From assembly GCF_903181435.1 (NCBI RefSeq), contig NZ_CAEUHO010000005.1, positions 372,001 to 436,000 of the forward strand: 64,000 nucleotides of DNA, written 5' to 3'. The position numbers and the translations under genes were made by a program. This document shows, one piece after another, positions 34,720 through 44,532 of the stretch. The notes under the pieces are model-generated. The model was not told the DNA's origin. It ran no database searches and saw only the letters and a list, made by a program, of their open reading frames with translations. Within the stretch, counting starts at the first letter, position 1. The number at the start of each line of letters is the position of its first letter. Source of the DNA: Bacteroides acidifaciens (GTDB taxonomy: Bacteria > Bacteroidota > Bacteroidia > Bacteroidales > Bacteroidaceae).

Positions 34720-37404
34720 TTAGTGAATAATACGTTGAACAAGGCGAACAAGTTCTCCAACCCATAACACCGTGGACGAAACGCCTATAATAAGAAGCCA
34801 AGTTTGCCAGTTGAGCGGCTCCGTACGGAATACAGCTCCACCGAACTGCACAATCAGGAATTGTCCTACCAGGATGGCAAGCACAATCAGTTCCATACCA
34901 TACGATTTGGAAAGCCCTTTGAATGCCGATTCGGTAGTACCGAATACGCGGGCATTGAAGAGGTTCCAGAATTGTAACATGACGAAGAAGGTAAAGAAAA
35001 TAGTGAGATTGTGTATATCCATACCCTGCGGGCTGTGGTCGAAATAATAAATCATTCCGAGCAGTACGATAAGGAAAATAGAACCTACACCTATTATATT
35101 AGACCGCATTGCTTTACTGATGATGAAATCAGTGCTGCGACGGGGTTTCTCAAGCATTACAGTTTCGCTGGGCGGAATGGAAGCCAAAGCCAAAGCGGCA
35201 AAAGTATCCATAATCAGGTTTACCCATAACATTTGTGTTACGGTCAGCGGAAGTTCCGTACCGATAACCGACCCCAGCAGAACGATAAGCAGCGCGACGA
35301 AATTAATCGTCAACTGAAAAACAATGAAACGCTGGATATTCTTATAAAGTGAACGTCCCCACATGACAGCGGTTCCGATACTGTTGAATGAGTCGTCGAG
35401 CAAGGTAATGTCACTGGCTTCTTTGGCTACGGAAGTTCCCGTTCCCATCGACAGACCGACTTGTGCATGATTCAAAGCGGGTGCGTCGTTCGTGCCGTCT
35501 CCGGTCACGGCTACTACCGCTCCTTTTTGCTGGAGCAATTGTACCAGGCGTTGTTTATCCGTCGGGCGGGCACGCGACATGATTTTAAGCTCCATCACCC
35601 GGTCTAATGCTTCTTCGTCACTCAATTCGGCGAATGCCACTCCGGTGATACGATTCCGTTCCGTATCCGTCTCCGGATTCCAAAGACCTATCTGACGGGC
35701 AATCTCCGTAGCAGTTCCCGGTGTGTCACCGGTCACAATCTTGATACCGATACCTGCCGACTGGCATTTGGCTATGGCAGCAGGCACATCCGGACGAATC
35801 GGGTCGGAAATGGCTACGACGCCTAAGAAGTTCAAATCATTGGCTGATACCAGCTCCGTACAGTCATTCGGCTCGTTCTCCCCTACAATCTTGAAAGCAA
35901 ATCCAAGTGTGCGCATCGCCATATTCTGATAATTCAGCAATTGCGCTTCTACTGTCGAACGGTATTCCACGGCATCTACCCGATTCCCGTCCAGTACAAC
36001 TTCCTTGCACTTGCCAAGAACAATTTCCGGTGCTCCTTTGATATAGAGTATTTTCTTTCCGATTAATGGCGATTCTACAAGTGTCGCCATGAATTTCCGT
36101 TCGGTGGAGAATGTTAACTGGTCGAGGATATGTGCATTCTCACGAAGTGCCAGATAATCTCTTCCCTGGCTGTTCAGCCATAATAACAAAGCCACTTCGG
36201 TAGGATTTCCTACTCCTTTCGGCTTTTCACCGGCAGCCGGTTCTTCAAGAAAAGCGGTAGAATTGGCACTGATGCCTTCTGCGATAAGTGCGCTGATATC
36301 ATCGTCGGACAAGTCGCTGCCGTTCTTGATACCATAGAAATTTGGTTCGTGCACCTGCATCAAGTTTTGTGTCAGCGTACCGGTCTTGTCCGTGCAAATC
36401 ACAGTGATAGCACCCATCGTTTCGCAAGCGTGCATCTTCCGTACCAGGTTGTTAGTAGAGAGCATACGGCGCATATTCAACGCCAGGCTGAGGGTGACGC
36501 TCATTGGCAAGCCTTCGGGCACGGCTACTACAATCAAAGTAACCGCCATCATAAAGTATTTGAGTGTCCGCTCGAAAACAGGAAGCCATTCATGCCATCC
36601 GTTCAATGCGCCGAAATCAAAGGCGAACAATACATCTTTCACAAAGAAGATAAGGAAAGCGAGTCCCGCAACGGTAAAACCGATTTTTCCAATCAGATTG
36701 GCAAGTTCTGTCAACTGAATGTTCAGCGGAGTGGGTTCCAGATTATCTTCTGTGCTTTGGCGGGCTACTTTTCCGATTTCAGTAGCATCTCCCACATGCA
36801 GTACGCGCATGGTTCCGTGTCCGTCGACTACCGTAGTGCCGCGCATCACCAAATTGGAAGCATACGTTGCCTCTTCGTCAAACTCCGCTTCTATGGTAGT
36901 TTTATTGATGACGGGTTCTCCTGTCAGATTGGATTCGTTTACCTGCAAAGAAATTGCTTCCAGCAATTCTCCGTCTGCGGGAATTTCCTCACCGGTTTCC
37001 AAAATCACTATATCGCCTACCACTATGTCTTTACGGGGAACTTCCTGCACACGTCCGTTACGGATGACTTTTACCAACGTTTCTTCGTTGACTGCATTCA
37101 GCAAATCGAATTTCTTGCTGGCATCATATTCGAAAAAGAAACCGATACCGGTAGCCAGTAGGATGGCGGCAATGATTCCGATAGTTTCGGCGTATTCATT
37201 TTCGATGATGGAGATGATTAGGGAAAATGCGGCTGCTACTAACAGTACACGCACCACCGGGTCTTCAAATTTTTCGAGATAAAGCTTCCACAAGGAAGGA
37301 CGCTTGGGTGGCGTTAACAGGTTGATACCATTTTTTTCCCTGCTTTGGAGGACTTCATTGTCTGTAAGTCCTATATGATAAAAGTCATCTTTATTTGTAC
37401 TCAT
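34720..37404 (-). CDS. Calcium-translocating P-type ATPase (PMCA type)
   Basis: An 894-residue P2-type ATPase with the phosphorylation motif DKTGTLTQN, TGE in LTGEPVIN, the ion-site VAVPEGLPMSVTLSLA, TGDGTNDAPAL in the hinge and about ten membrane segments. It should export Ca2+. The start is ATG 37404, 28 bases after a minus-strand TACTTTTG -7 element. The HAD and ribF genes follow within 11 and 14 bases, so they are probably one operon. Confidence 0.92.
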   Translation of the reverse strand: MSTNKDDFYHIGLTDNEVLQSREKNGINLLTPPKRPSLWKLYLEKFEDPVVRVLLVAAAFSLIISIIENEYAETIGIIAAILLATGIGFFFEYDASKKFDLLNAVNEETLVKVIRNGRVQEVPRKDIVVGDIVILETGEEIPADGELLEAISLQVNESNLTGEPVINKTTIEAEFDEEATYASNLVMRGTTVVDGHGTMRVLHVGDATEIGKVARQSTEDNLEPTPLNIQLTELANLIGKIGFTVAGLAFLIFFVKDVLFAFDFGALNGWHEWLPVFERTLKYFMMAVTLIVVAVPEGLPMSVTLSLALNMRRMLSTNNLVRKMHACETMGAITVICTDKTGTLTQNLMQVHEPNFYGIKNGSDLSDDDISALIAEGISANSTAFLEEPAAGEKPKGVGNPTEVALLLWLNSQGRDYLALRENAHILDQLTFSTERKFMATLVESPLIGKKILYIKGAPEIVLGKCKEVVLDGNRVDAVEYRSTVEAQLLNYQNMAMRTLGFAFKIVGENEPNDCTELVSANDLNFLGVVAISDPIRPDVPAAIAKCQSAGIGIKIVTGDTPGTATEIARQIGLWNPETDTERNRITGVAFAELSDEEALDRVMELKIMSRARPTDKQRLVQLLQQKGAVVAVTGDGTNDAPALNHAQVGLSMGTGTSVAKEASDITLLDDSFNSIGTAVMWGRSLYKNIQRFIVFQLTINFVALLIVLLGSVIGTELPLTVTQMLWVNLIMDTFAALALASIPPSETVMLEKPRRSTDFIISKAMRSNIIGVGSIFLIVLLGMIYYFDHSPQGMDIHNLTIFFTFFVMLQFWNLFNARVFGTTESAFKGLSKSYGMELIVLAILVGQFLIVQFGGAVFRTEPLNWQTWLLIIGVSSTVLWVGELVRLVQRIIH

Positions 37405-37431
37405 GCAGATACATGCGTTTAGTTTGGACTG

Positions 37432-37439
37432 CAAAAGTA
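37432..37439 (-). promoter_or_regulatory. -7 element of the Ca2+ ATPase operon
   Basis: On the minus strand this reads TACTTTTG, a match to TAnnTTTG, 28 bases before the start codon at 37404. Confidence 0.5.
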
Positions 37440-37631
37440 CAACATAATATTGTGATAAATTGTTTAATTAAAACTTTTTATGAAGTCGAGTTTGTTATCG
37501 TGGTTTACCACATGTGCGATAAGGAATGGACAATGGTTTGAGAAATTTCTTTAGTTTGGAAAATAGTGTTGAACAAATATCTTGCTATTTGTGTTATATT
37601 AGTTAGAAAACCAATTAAAAATACGAACGTT

Positions 37632-37796
37632 ATGAAGAAGTACATTTGCACGGTCTGTGAATATATTTACGACCCCGAACAAGGAGATCCGGAAAGCGGA
37701 ATTGAACCAGGAACTGCGTTTGAGGACATTCCTGATGATTGGACTTGTCCACTTTGCGGAGTCGGAAAAGAAGATTTCGAACCGTACGAAGGATAA
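37632..37796 (+). CDS. Rubredoxin
   Basis: A 54-residue rubredoxin with the two iron-binding pairs [10 protein letters not shown] and [13 protein letters not shown]. It carries single electrons in oxygen-detoxifying pathways of anaerobes. The ATG at 37632 gives the canonical MKKYICTVC start. It is a lone gene. Confidence 0.96.
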   Translation: MKKYICTVCEYIYDPEQGDPESGIEPGTAFEDIPDDWTCPLCGVGKEDFEPYEG

Positions 37797-37927
37797 AAAC
37801 AAAGAGGGAAAGAATTTATTATGTGGAAATGAGCGGATGCGATATGTGTCCGGTCATTTTTATTTTTATGCCCGAAAATTATTCTGCTGGTTATAAATGT
37901 AATATCTTTGCCCGCAAAATAGGAATC

Positions 37928-38638
37928 ATGCATAATAAAACAACTGTTACTATCGGCTCAAACTTTCTCTTATATCCCGTAATCTGTCTTTTATTGATAT
38001 TCAGCCTTATAATGGTTGGTTGTAGGGATGACGAAAACGAAGAAGAACCGTCTGTTCCCGAAGTTCCAGATGTTCCGGATTATAGTACGATAATAGTCAA
38101 AGATATACAGAATATACCTGATAATTTCACATTCGACCGGGTTGAGGTAGAAGTGATCGGGTTAGACTGGCAAGTGATTGAGACTCTTACATTCCCTTAT
38201 GAAAACGGACTGATTATTATGGATTTGCCCACTGTCTTTTCTCCGGAAGTGCTGCAGAAAGTAGACCGCAGAGGAGGTGATATGGGAGGACACTGGACGG
38301 GAACTTCAAATGACGGCTATGCCCTTGTAGCTACACTGGGCGATTTCTTTATTTTTAAAGGTGATAAAAGGGTGGGGAGAATAGCTTTATCCAATTGGAC
38401 AGGGAAGGAGTCTTCTGCAGGAAAAGCAATGATTGGCTATCAGTTCGCCGACCGTCCGTTTTCGTTGACTGGCAGTGATAACTCCTATTATTATAGTGAT
38501 TGCTCTTTCGTTAGAGGATGGAATATGTTCGCCAATATCAATCCGGCGTCGGGAAACAGTGCGGCAAAAATCCTTCGAACCACTGTTGTGCCGGAATCCA
38601 CTTTGTTTTGGCGGCTGGCGGAGTCTTATGTCTATTGA
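37928..38638 (+). CDS. Unrecognised lipoprotein with acidic-proline spacer
   Basis: A 236-residue protein. A signal peptide (LLYPVICLLLIFSLIMVGC) with lipobox cysteine is followed by an acidic D/E stretch and a proline-rich PSVPEVPDVPD spacer, then a globular domain of ~180 residues with no family I recognise. The D/E residues after the lipidated cysteine resemble the surface-export signal of Bacteroides lipoproteins. A TATCTTTG -7 element lies at 37903-37910. Confidence 0.7.
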   Translation: MHNKTTVTIGSNFLLYPVICLLLIFSLIMVGCRDDENEEEPSVPEVPDVPDYSTIIVKDIQNIPDNFTFDRVEVEVIGLDWQVIETLTFPYENGLIIMDLPTVFSPEVLQKVDRRGGDMGGHWTGTSNDGYALVATLGDFFIFKGDKRVGRIALSNWTGKESSAGKAMIGYQFADRPFSLTGSDNSYYYSDCSFVRGWNMFANINPASGNSAAKILRTTVVPESTLFWRLAESYVY

Positions 38639-38730
38639 TTACTCATTCCGTTTCGTATTAAATTTAAGGGGAAGGGCGGTTAGCTCTTCCCCTGCCTATT
38701 GAAAACATATGGGAATCCTCTTTTTGATTT

Positions 38731-39222
38731 TTATAACTTATACCCTAAAACTCTCGATTTCCCATTTACCTTTACTTCGATTTCCAATTCGTTTTCATTG
38801 AATTTCTTATTTTTAAAACGAGCGTTGAACTTGTCTTTGTTATTTTTGTCTTTGAAAGGATAGATTACAGTGATGTAGCGCACCGGCTTATCATCTTTTT
38901 TCTCTATATTAAATGCTATTGCAGGACGTTCGCTACGTTGGCGATAGGCTGTTGAATACCAGCCTTCCTCTTTAACAACTTTCATTTTGTCAGTGCTGAA
39001 GCATTGTAGTTTTACATTGCTTTCATTTTCTAAAGCTGTCGTAAGAGATATCTTTTGGAAGTCCAAAACTGTTTCTCCTTCACAGAACTGATAATGTAAA
39101 TTAACTGTGCCTTTGGCTTTTCCTATTGCCTCATCTACAATGACAAAGAATGAATTGTCGACAAAGAATACAGAACGAGGTTGTAAACGATTGGGCGGGC
39201 AGAAATAACAGAAATTGAATCA
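38731..39222 (-). pseudogene. Heparinase II/III-type lyase, C-terminal fragment
   Basis: On the minus strand, one frame from the TGA at 39220 to the stop at 38731 reads RSVFFVDNSFFVIVDEAIG, GTVNLHYQFCEGETVLDFQ and a beta-rich ending (RYITVIYPFKDKNNKDKF, VNGKSRVLGYKL). This is the pattern of the C-terminal beta domain of Bacteroides heparinase II/III polysaccharide lyases. The catalytic alpha-toroid part is gone; upstream the sequence runs into IS3-type debris. It must be a dead remnant. Confidence 0.65.
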
Positions 39223-39353
39223 ATTGTGCCTGTAACCTGTCGCTAACCTCTAATGGACGCCATGCAAAACGATTGTTTTCGGCTTCGTCCTGAAGTGTAC
39301 TGTTATCCAGAATCTCATATTCTTCTTTAGAAATCTCCAGAAGTGGATTTTTT

Positions 39354-39662
39354 TTATCCATGTTTACGAACCGTACGAACCCAGCCTTCAAGTGCTGTAC
39401 GACTTATACGGTACTTTATCAATGCATGGGACAAAGGTAATCCTTTTTCCAATAGCTCGCGTACAACCTGTTCCTTAAAATCACTTGTAGGCTTTATCTT
39501 GGAACGTTTTCTTAGGATATCAACCCCGTATCTATCATATAAACGTACCCAATCGAGAATTTTATTCTCATGTAGGTTGTTTTCTTTTGCCAACTGTCTA
39601 ATTGGACAACCGGCTTTTACCCTGCTCACTATATTGAACTTTTTTTCAAAAGTGTATTTCAT
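39354..39662 (-). CDS. IS3-family orfA-like transposase HTH protein
   Basis: A 102-residue protein with two helix-turn-helix units: FEKKFNIVSRVKAGCPIRQL with AKENNLHENKILDWVRLY, and FKEQVVRELLEKGLPLSHAL with RISRTALEGWVRTV. Intact orfA proteins go on into a basic linker and coiled coil, but here a TAA follows at once. The A-rich sequence after it joins another frame that does not resemble orfB. It is probably non-functional. Confidence 0.65.
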   Translation of the reverse strand: MKYTFEKKFNIVSRVKAGCPIRQLAKENNLHENKILDWVRLYDRYGVDILRKRSKIKPTSDFKEQVVRELLEKGLPLSHALIKYRISRTALEGWVRTVRKHG

Positions 39663-39668
39663 AAAGAA

Positions 39669-39706
39669 TGCACCCCAAAAGTTTTTTGTCTAACTTTTGG
39701 GGTGCA
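39669..39706. repeat. Perfect 15-bp inverted repeat at the IS end
   Basis: TGCACCCCAAAAGTT (39669-39683) and AACTTTTGGGGTGCA (39692-39706) are exact reverse complements 8 bases apart. One arm is the IS terminal repeat; the other is an inverted copy just upstream of orfA, which could block read-through transcription into the transposase. Confidence 0.7.
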
Positions 39707-39772
39707 CTTCAAATGTTAGGACACCCTCGTTATATCTTAAGAATAAATTATCAGCAATACCTAAAAATGAAT

Positions 39773-40159
39773 TTATATATTATCGGCAATATCATTTCTG
39801 ATCTGCTGAATTGCAAGAAACAATCCAGGCAAATGCCCCTTTACTATTTTAAAAATTTCTTCCGGGTCAATAGATAGGTATTCGTGAGAAATAATATTGC
39901 GTAGTCCGATTATACTCTTCCACGGAGTGCCAGCATAATTTATTAATAGTCCATGATTAGTCAGGTTGTCTATGTTTTTAATAGTTTCACCTATGGTTTG
40001 CAAACGCATACAAGTTGCATCAAAAATATCCATCTTATCAGGAGAAACCAAAAAGTCATTCACGGAAATAACACTACTACATCTTTCTATAGTTGTATGA
40101 ATGCGTTCTTCTACAAAAAGAAGCATATCCAATATGTCAGCATTAGATATAGATTGCAT
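39773..40159 (-). CDS. hepT: HepT-like ribonuclease toxin (DUF86)
   Basis: A 128-residue HEPN-fold protein with the R-x4-H motif in LRNIISHEYLS, the RNase site of HepT toxins. It overlaps the MntA-like gene by 17 bases. Together they form a HepT/MntA (type VII) toxin-antitoxin pair, in which MntA transfers AMP to the toxin. It sits among IS and PUL debris. Confidence 0.88.
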   Translation of the reverse strand: MQSISNADILDMLLFVEERIHTTIERCSSVISVNDFLVSPDKMDIFDATCMRLQTIGETIKNIDNLTNHGLLINYAGTPWKSIIGLRNIISHEYLSIDPEEIFKIVKGHLPGLFLAIQQIRNDIADNI

Positions 40160-40436
40160 CTTTCTCTATATGATTTCGAAATAAACTACGCATAATTGCA
40201 GTTAAAGACACGACATCCACTTTTGCATTAAAACGTTCTTCTAAAGACTCTTTTATTTCCATTCGAGTAAAATAATCAGGCTCTTGGAGTTTAATACAAA
40301 TATCAATATCACTATCTTCCTTCTGTTCACCACGAGCCACAGAACCGAAAAGCCCTAACTTTTCAATTCCATATCTCTCCCCAAACTCTTCCTTAAAATT
40401 CCGGAGAATAGTGATTATTTCATCTTTTGTTTTCAA
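40143..40436 (-). CDS. mntA: MntA-like minimal nucleotidyltransferase antitoxin
   Basis: A 97-residue minimal nucleotidyltransferase with GLFGSVARGEQKEDSDIDI, the GSxxRG...SDxD catalytic signature. It is the antitoxin partner of the overlapping HepT gene and inactivates it by AMPylation in studied systems. All catalytic aspartates of the SDID part are present. Confidence 0.88.
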   Translation of the reverse strand: MKTKDEIITILRNFKEEFGERYGIEKLGLFGSVARGEQKEDSDIDICIKLQEPDYFTRMEIKESLEERFNAKVDVVSLTAIMRSLFRNHIEKDAIYI

Positions 40437-40513
40437 TTGATACTATAGTTGCTATGCAAATATTAAAATTAATATTGGAATTAGCAAATTCTCAATCACA
40501 TTTTGTCGTATTA

Positions 40514-40954
40514 TTAATTAAAAACTTCAGGAATTACTTTTTTCCTGATGCTTTTTGATATACTCGGTAGGAAGCATTCCCATATGTTTCTTAAAACTAT
40601 TGGTGAAATAGGAAGGCGAGCTAAAACCTTTTTATTACTGATTTCAGCAACGGTATAGCGTCCTTCAAGCAGCATCTGGCATCCCTTGTTGAAGCGGATA
40701 CGACGGATAAAGTTTGCCGGTGCTTCTCCGGATATGGCATTCATCTTGATATACAGGTTGGAACGGCTCATAAATAATTTGTTTGCCAAATCTTCTGTCG
40801 AGAACTTTTCATCACTGATGTTGTCTTCAATAATTTGTATTACTTTGCTCAGGAATTCATTATCCATAGCATTAGAAGTCATTTTAGCCGTATCTATATC
40901 GATTTCTTCTATTTCTATATTATTTATGTCTAATATCGCCATCAGAGTCGTCAA
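40514..40954 (-). pseudogene. Hybrid two-component regulator (HTCS) C-terminal fragment, frameshifted
   Basis: The frame reads an AraC-type HTH (FLSKVIQIIEDNISDEKFST, LANKLFMSRSNLYIKMNAIS, FIRRIRFNKGCQMLLEGRYT) of the kind that ends Bacteroides HTCS proteins. After VAEISNKK the frame goes wrong; a one-base shift at the A-run near 40628-40632 restores GFSSPSYFTNSFKKHMG and the normal ending. The sensor, kinase and receiver domains are missing. It may once have controlled the lyase locus of which the heparinase fragment remains. Confidence 0.75.
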
Positions 40955-40992
40955 TATCAGGAATCAAGGGGGCAGGAGGAACTCTGAAATAA

Positions 40993-41030
40993 AAAGGAGA
41001 ACCGGCTATATAATCACTCGGTTCTCCTTT
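40993..41030. terminator. Terminator after the Na/Pi transporter gene
   Basis: Arms AAAGGAGAACCG and CGGTTCTCCTTT are perfect with a 14-base loop, and on the minus strand TTTTTATTTC follows. Confidence 0.8.
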
Positions 41031-41053
41031 CTTATATTATGATTTTTGCTTTA

Positions 41054-42751
41054 TCAGGAAACCTTCTTTTCTTTCACATCACTGCTGGCTTCTACCACAT
41101 TTACTATATAGTCGCCCAGTTTCTCACATTCGGCGATAATATCCATGTAGTAAACTCCCATTTGATAATCATATTCCTTGTTGTTCACATCCAGGATATT
41201 CTGATTCTTCAATTGGTTGCGGTAATTATTGATTTCGTTTTCAATATTGAAAGACTTGTTGATGTCAATATTCTGATGTTCCGGTTTCTCTACCACCATA
41301 ATCATTTGTGCAAGAGCGTCATTCGTCAGCTTCATCATGAAGTGGATATGCTCGTATTGCTTTTCGGTAAAGTCCTGGTTTGTCTGACGCTTCCGGTTGA
41401 CGGTACGTGCCAGGTTGTAACAACTGTCCCCGATACTTTCAATCTCCGTCACTTCACGTAGCATGGCGCGTATCTGCAACTTACTTTCGGAACTCAGACG
41501 ACCTTCGGATACCTGGTTCAGATAGTTGGCTATTTCCAACTCCATATTGTCGCTGATATTCTCGTATTTCTCTATCCGGCTGAACAGTTTGTTGAAATCA
41601 TCATCCTTTTCCGTATGCAGCAAGTCCTGCACCATGCCGAACATACGATGGGTACGTTCTGCAAAAAGATGAATCTCCTTGCGTGCCTGAAGAATGGAAA
41701 GCTCCGCTGTAGACAGCATACCGCCGGTGATAAACCGCAGTCTTGGTTCTTCGTCCTCTTCCTTCGGGTGAATTAAAGCACATACGGTACGTTCAATCAG
41801 TTTCACGGCCCATATCAGGATACATACGTTACAGATATTGAAGATAGAGTGGAAAGCGGACAGTTTGTATGAGATGGCAACTTCGGGGTTGCTGCTTTGG
41901 AAGAAAGTGTCTACCACCCAGTTCACCAGTTGCATGAAAGGGTGGAAGATAATCAATACCCAGATAACACCGAACACATTAAAAACAAAATGCGCCAATG
42001 CTGCCCGTTTAGCCTGTGTATTGGCTGTTAATGCGGCAAGATTGGCGGTGATTGTAGTTCCGATATTTTCTCCCAGTACGAGGGCTGCACCCAGTTCCAG
42101 ACTAATCCAGCCGTTGGCACACATAATCAGCGTAATTGCCATCGTGGCGGCAGAAGCCTGTACAATCATGGTCAGTATCGTACCGATGAACAGGAACAAC
42201 AGAATGGAGAAGAATCCCATATCCGTGTAGTTCTGTACGAAGGCGAGCATTTCCGGGTTGGCATTCAAGTCGGGCGCATTTGCTTTCAGATAAGAAAGTC
42301 CCATGAAGAGGAAAGAGAAACCGAAAATGAATTCACCAACGGACTTGCGGTTACTTTTGCCCGAGAAGATAAACGGAAGGGCGATGGCCAAAAGAGGAAG
42401 GGCAAAAGCGGCCATGTCAACCTTAAATCCGAAAATTGAGATAATCCAGGCAGTGACCGTAGTACCGATGTTGGCACCCATAATGACACTGATAGATTCG
42501 GCAAGAGTAAGTAACCCGGCATTAACGAAACTCACGACCATTACCGTCGTCGCTGAAGAAGATTGGATAAGGGCTGTGATTAACACACCTGTCAATACTC
42601 CCGTTACCCTGTTGGTAGTCATTGCCGTCAAGATACTTCGTAGTCTGTCACCTGCGACCTTTTGCAAGCCCTCGCTCATTATCTTCATTCCGTACAAGAA
42701 GAGCCCTAATGAACCTATGAGCTTTAAAAAATCATAAAAAGAATATTCCAT
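41054..42751 (-). CDS. Na+/phosphate cotransporter family protein with PhoU-like tail
   Basis: A 565-residue protein. The first ~330 residues are the NptA/Na-Pi-cotransporter membrane domain with the repeat motifs IQSSSATTVMVVSFVNAG and VQASAATMAITLI. The C-terminal ~220 residues are a helical PhoU-like domain (REVTEIESIGDSCYNLARTV). It may import phosphate or another anion, or, as in YjbB, export it. Confidence 0.92.
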   Translation of the reverse strand: MEYSFYDFLKLIGSLGLFLYGMKIMSEGLQKVAGDRLRSILTAMTTNRVTGVLTGVLITALIQSSSATTVMVVSFVNAGLLTLAESISVIMGANIGTTVTAWIISIFGFKVDMAAFALPLLAIALPFIFSGKSNRKSVGEFIFGFSFLFMGLSYLKANAPDLNANPEMLAFVQNYTDMGFFSILLFLFIGTILTMIVQASAATMAITLIMCANGWISLELGAALVLGENIGTTITANLAALTANTQAKRAALAHFVFNVFGVIWVLIIFHPFMQLVNWVVDTFFQSSNPEVAISYKLSAFHSIFNICNVCILIWAVKLIERTVCALIHPKEEDEEPRLRFITGGMLSTAELSILQARKEIHLFAERTHRMFGMVQDLLHTEKDDDFNKLFSRIEKYENISDNMELEIANYLNQVSEGRLSSESKLQIRAMLREVTEIESIGDSCYNLARTVNRKRQTNQDFTEKQYEHIHFMMKLTNDALAQMIMVVEKPEHQNIDINKSFNIENEINNYRNQLKNQNILDVNNKEYDYQMGVYYMDIIAECEKLGDYIVNVVEASSDVKEKKVS

Positions 42752-42833
42752 CTATAATATTTTTAATGGTTATTTGTTCTCAGTCTGATTATAAGTATAT
42801 TAGTCCCAAATTATTCACCTTTTAACGAACTCG

Positions 42834-44507
42834 ATGAAACAGATGTTACAAATATGTTGCAAAAATAATAATATTTCTAAAGAATTCCCTATCGGGAGCT
42901 CACTTTTGGATATTTATTACGGTTTTAATCTTAATTTTCCTTATCAAGTGGTCAGTGCCAAAGTCAATAACCGCTCTGAGGGACTTAATTTTAGGGTATA
43001 TAACAATAAGGATATAGAGTTTCTGGACGTAAGAGACCAGTCCGGTATACGTACCTATGTCCGTTCGCTCTGCTTTGTCTTGTTTAAGGCTGTCACGGAG
43101 TTGTATCCCGACGGAAAGTTATTCGTAGAACATCCTGTGTCAAAAGGCTATTTCTGCAATTTGCGTATCGGGCGTCCTATCGAACTGGAAGATGTGAAAC
43201 GCATCAAGCAGCGTATGCAGGAAATTATTGCCGAAAATATTCCTTATCACCGCATCGAATGTCATACGGCGGAAGCTGTACGCGTATTTAGTGAACGGGG
43301 GATGAATGACAAAGTGCGGCTGCTCGAAACTTCCGGCTCTCTCTATACCTATTACTACACGTTGGGTGATACGGTCGATTATTATTATGGTAATCTGTTG
43401 CCCAGCACCGGATATATTAAGTTGTTCGACATCGTGAAATATTATGATGGACTGCTTCTTCGGATTCCGAGCCGCGAGAATCCCGAAGTATTGGAAGATG
43501 TTGTGAAGCAGGAGAAGATGCTGGACGTCTTTAAGGAATATCTGAACTGGAGTTACATTATGGGACTCAACAACGCCGGAGACTTTAACCTGGCTTGTGA
43601 AGAAGGGCACGCCACAGATTTGATTAATGTAGCCGAAGCCTTGCAGGAGAAGAAGATAGCTCAGATAGCCGATACCATCTTCCACCGTGGAGAAAACGGC
43701 AACCGTGTGAAACTTGTCTTGATTGCCGGACCGTCGTCTTCGGGGAAAACGACTTTCAGCAAACGTCTCTCTATCCAGTTGATGACAAACGGCTTGAAAC
43801 CCTATCCAATCTCTTTGGACAACTATTTCGTAGACCGTGAAGACACTCCTCTGGATGAAAACGGAAACTATGATTATGAATCACTTTACGCTCTCGACCT
43901 GGATTTGTTCAACCAGCAATTGCAAGCCCTGCTACGTGGTGAAGAGGTGGAACTTCCCCGTTTCAACTTTTCCCTTGGCAAGAAAGAGTATAAAGGTGAC
44001 AAATTGAAAATAGAAGATAACACGATTCTGATTCTGGAAGGTATTCATGCCTTGAATCCGGAGCTGACTCCCCATATTCCGGCTGAACGCAAATTTAAGA
44101 TTTACGTATCTGCACTGACTACCATTTCCCTGGACGACCATAACTGGATTCCGACCACAGATAACCGTCTGTTGCGCCGTATTATCCGTGACTTCAATTA
44201 TCGTGGATATTCCGCCCGTGAAACCATTTCACGCTGGCCTAGTGTACGTGCCGGTGAAGACAAGTGGATATTCCCTTACCAAGAGAATGCCGATGTTATG
44301 TTCAATTCGGCATTACTCTTTGAATTTGCCGTTCTTCGCCTGCATGCCGAACCTATCTTGATGGGAGTTCCGCGCAATTGTCCCGAATATTGTGAAGCTT
44401 ACCGGTTGCTGAAATTCATTAAATATTTTGTTCCGGTACAGGATAAGGAAATTCCGCCGACTTCCCTGCTTCGCGAGTTTTTGGGTGGGAGCAGTTTTAA
44501 ATATTAA
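42834..44507 (+). CDS. Uridine kinase-like P-loop nucleoside kinase with N-terminal TGS/ThrRS-like domain
   Basis: A 557-residue protein. The first ~250 residues resemble the TGS and editing-like N-terminal domains of threonyl-tRNA synthetase (HPVSKGYFCNLRIGRPIE, HRIECHTAEAVRVFSERG). The rest is a PRK/uridine kinase domain with Walker A in IAGPSSSGKTTFSKRL and ISLDNYFVDREDTPLDENG. It should phosphorylate uridine or a related nucleoside; the role of the front domain is unclear. It is divergent from the Na/Pi gene. Confidence 0.88.
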   Translation: MKQMLQICCKNNNISKEFPIGSSLLDIYYGFNLNFPYQVVSAKVNNRSEGLNFRVYNNKDIEFLDVRDQSGIRTYVRSLCFVLFKAVTELYPDGKLFVEHPVSKGYFCNLRIGRPIELEDVKRIKQRMQEIIAENIPYHRIECHTAEAVRVFSERGMNDKVRLLETSGSLYTYYYTLGDTVDYYYGNLLPSTGYIKLFDIVKYYDGLLLRIPSRENPEVLEDVVKQEKMLDVFKEYLNWSYIMGLNNAGDFNLACEEGHATDLINVAEALQEKKIAQIADTIFHRGENGNRVKLVLIAGPSSSGKTTFSKRLSIQLMTNGLKPYPISLDNYFVDREDTPLDENGNYDYESLYALDLDLFNQQLQALLRGEEVELPRFNFSLGKKEYKGDKLKIEDNTILILEGIHALNPELTPHIPAERKFKIYVSALTTISLDDHNWIPTTDNRLLRRIIRDFNYRGYSARETISRWPSVRAGEDKWIFPYQENADVMFNSALLFEFAVLRLHAEPILMGVPRNCPEYCEAYRLLKFIKYFVPVQDKEIPPTSLLREFLGGSSFKY

Positions 44508-44532
44508 GTAGAGATATAATAAACAATTGTTT

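Larger units (their letters stand above)
39131..39710 (-). mobile_element. IS3-type insertion sequence remnant
   Basis: One end at ~39710 has a terminal-repeat-like TGCACCCCAAAAGTTAGACA (minus strand), similar to ends of IS150-group elements. Inside is an orfA-like HTH gene. The downstream orfB (DDE transposase) is missing, replaced by a short unrecognised frame (39131-39391) and the heparinase fragment. It is a one-ended, non-autonomous remnant. Confidence 0.6.

Noticed and set aside
36349..37161. 270-residue plus-strand frame over the Ca2+ ATPase
   Set aside because: It is antisense to conserved P-type ATPase motifs, with Cys/His/Phe-rich composition typical of shadows.
39669..39706. Ordinary transcription terminator at the 15-bp inverted repeat
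   Set aside because: One arm coincides with an IS150-type terminal sequence and no T-run follows; it is better read as IS-end structure.
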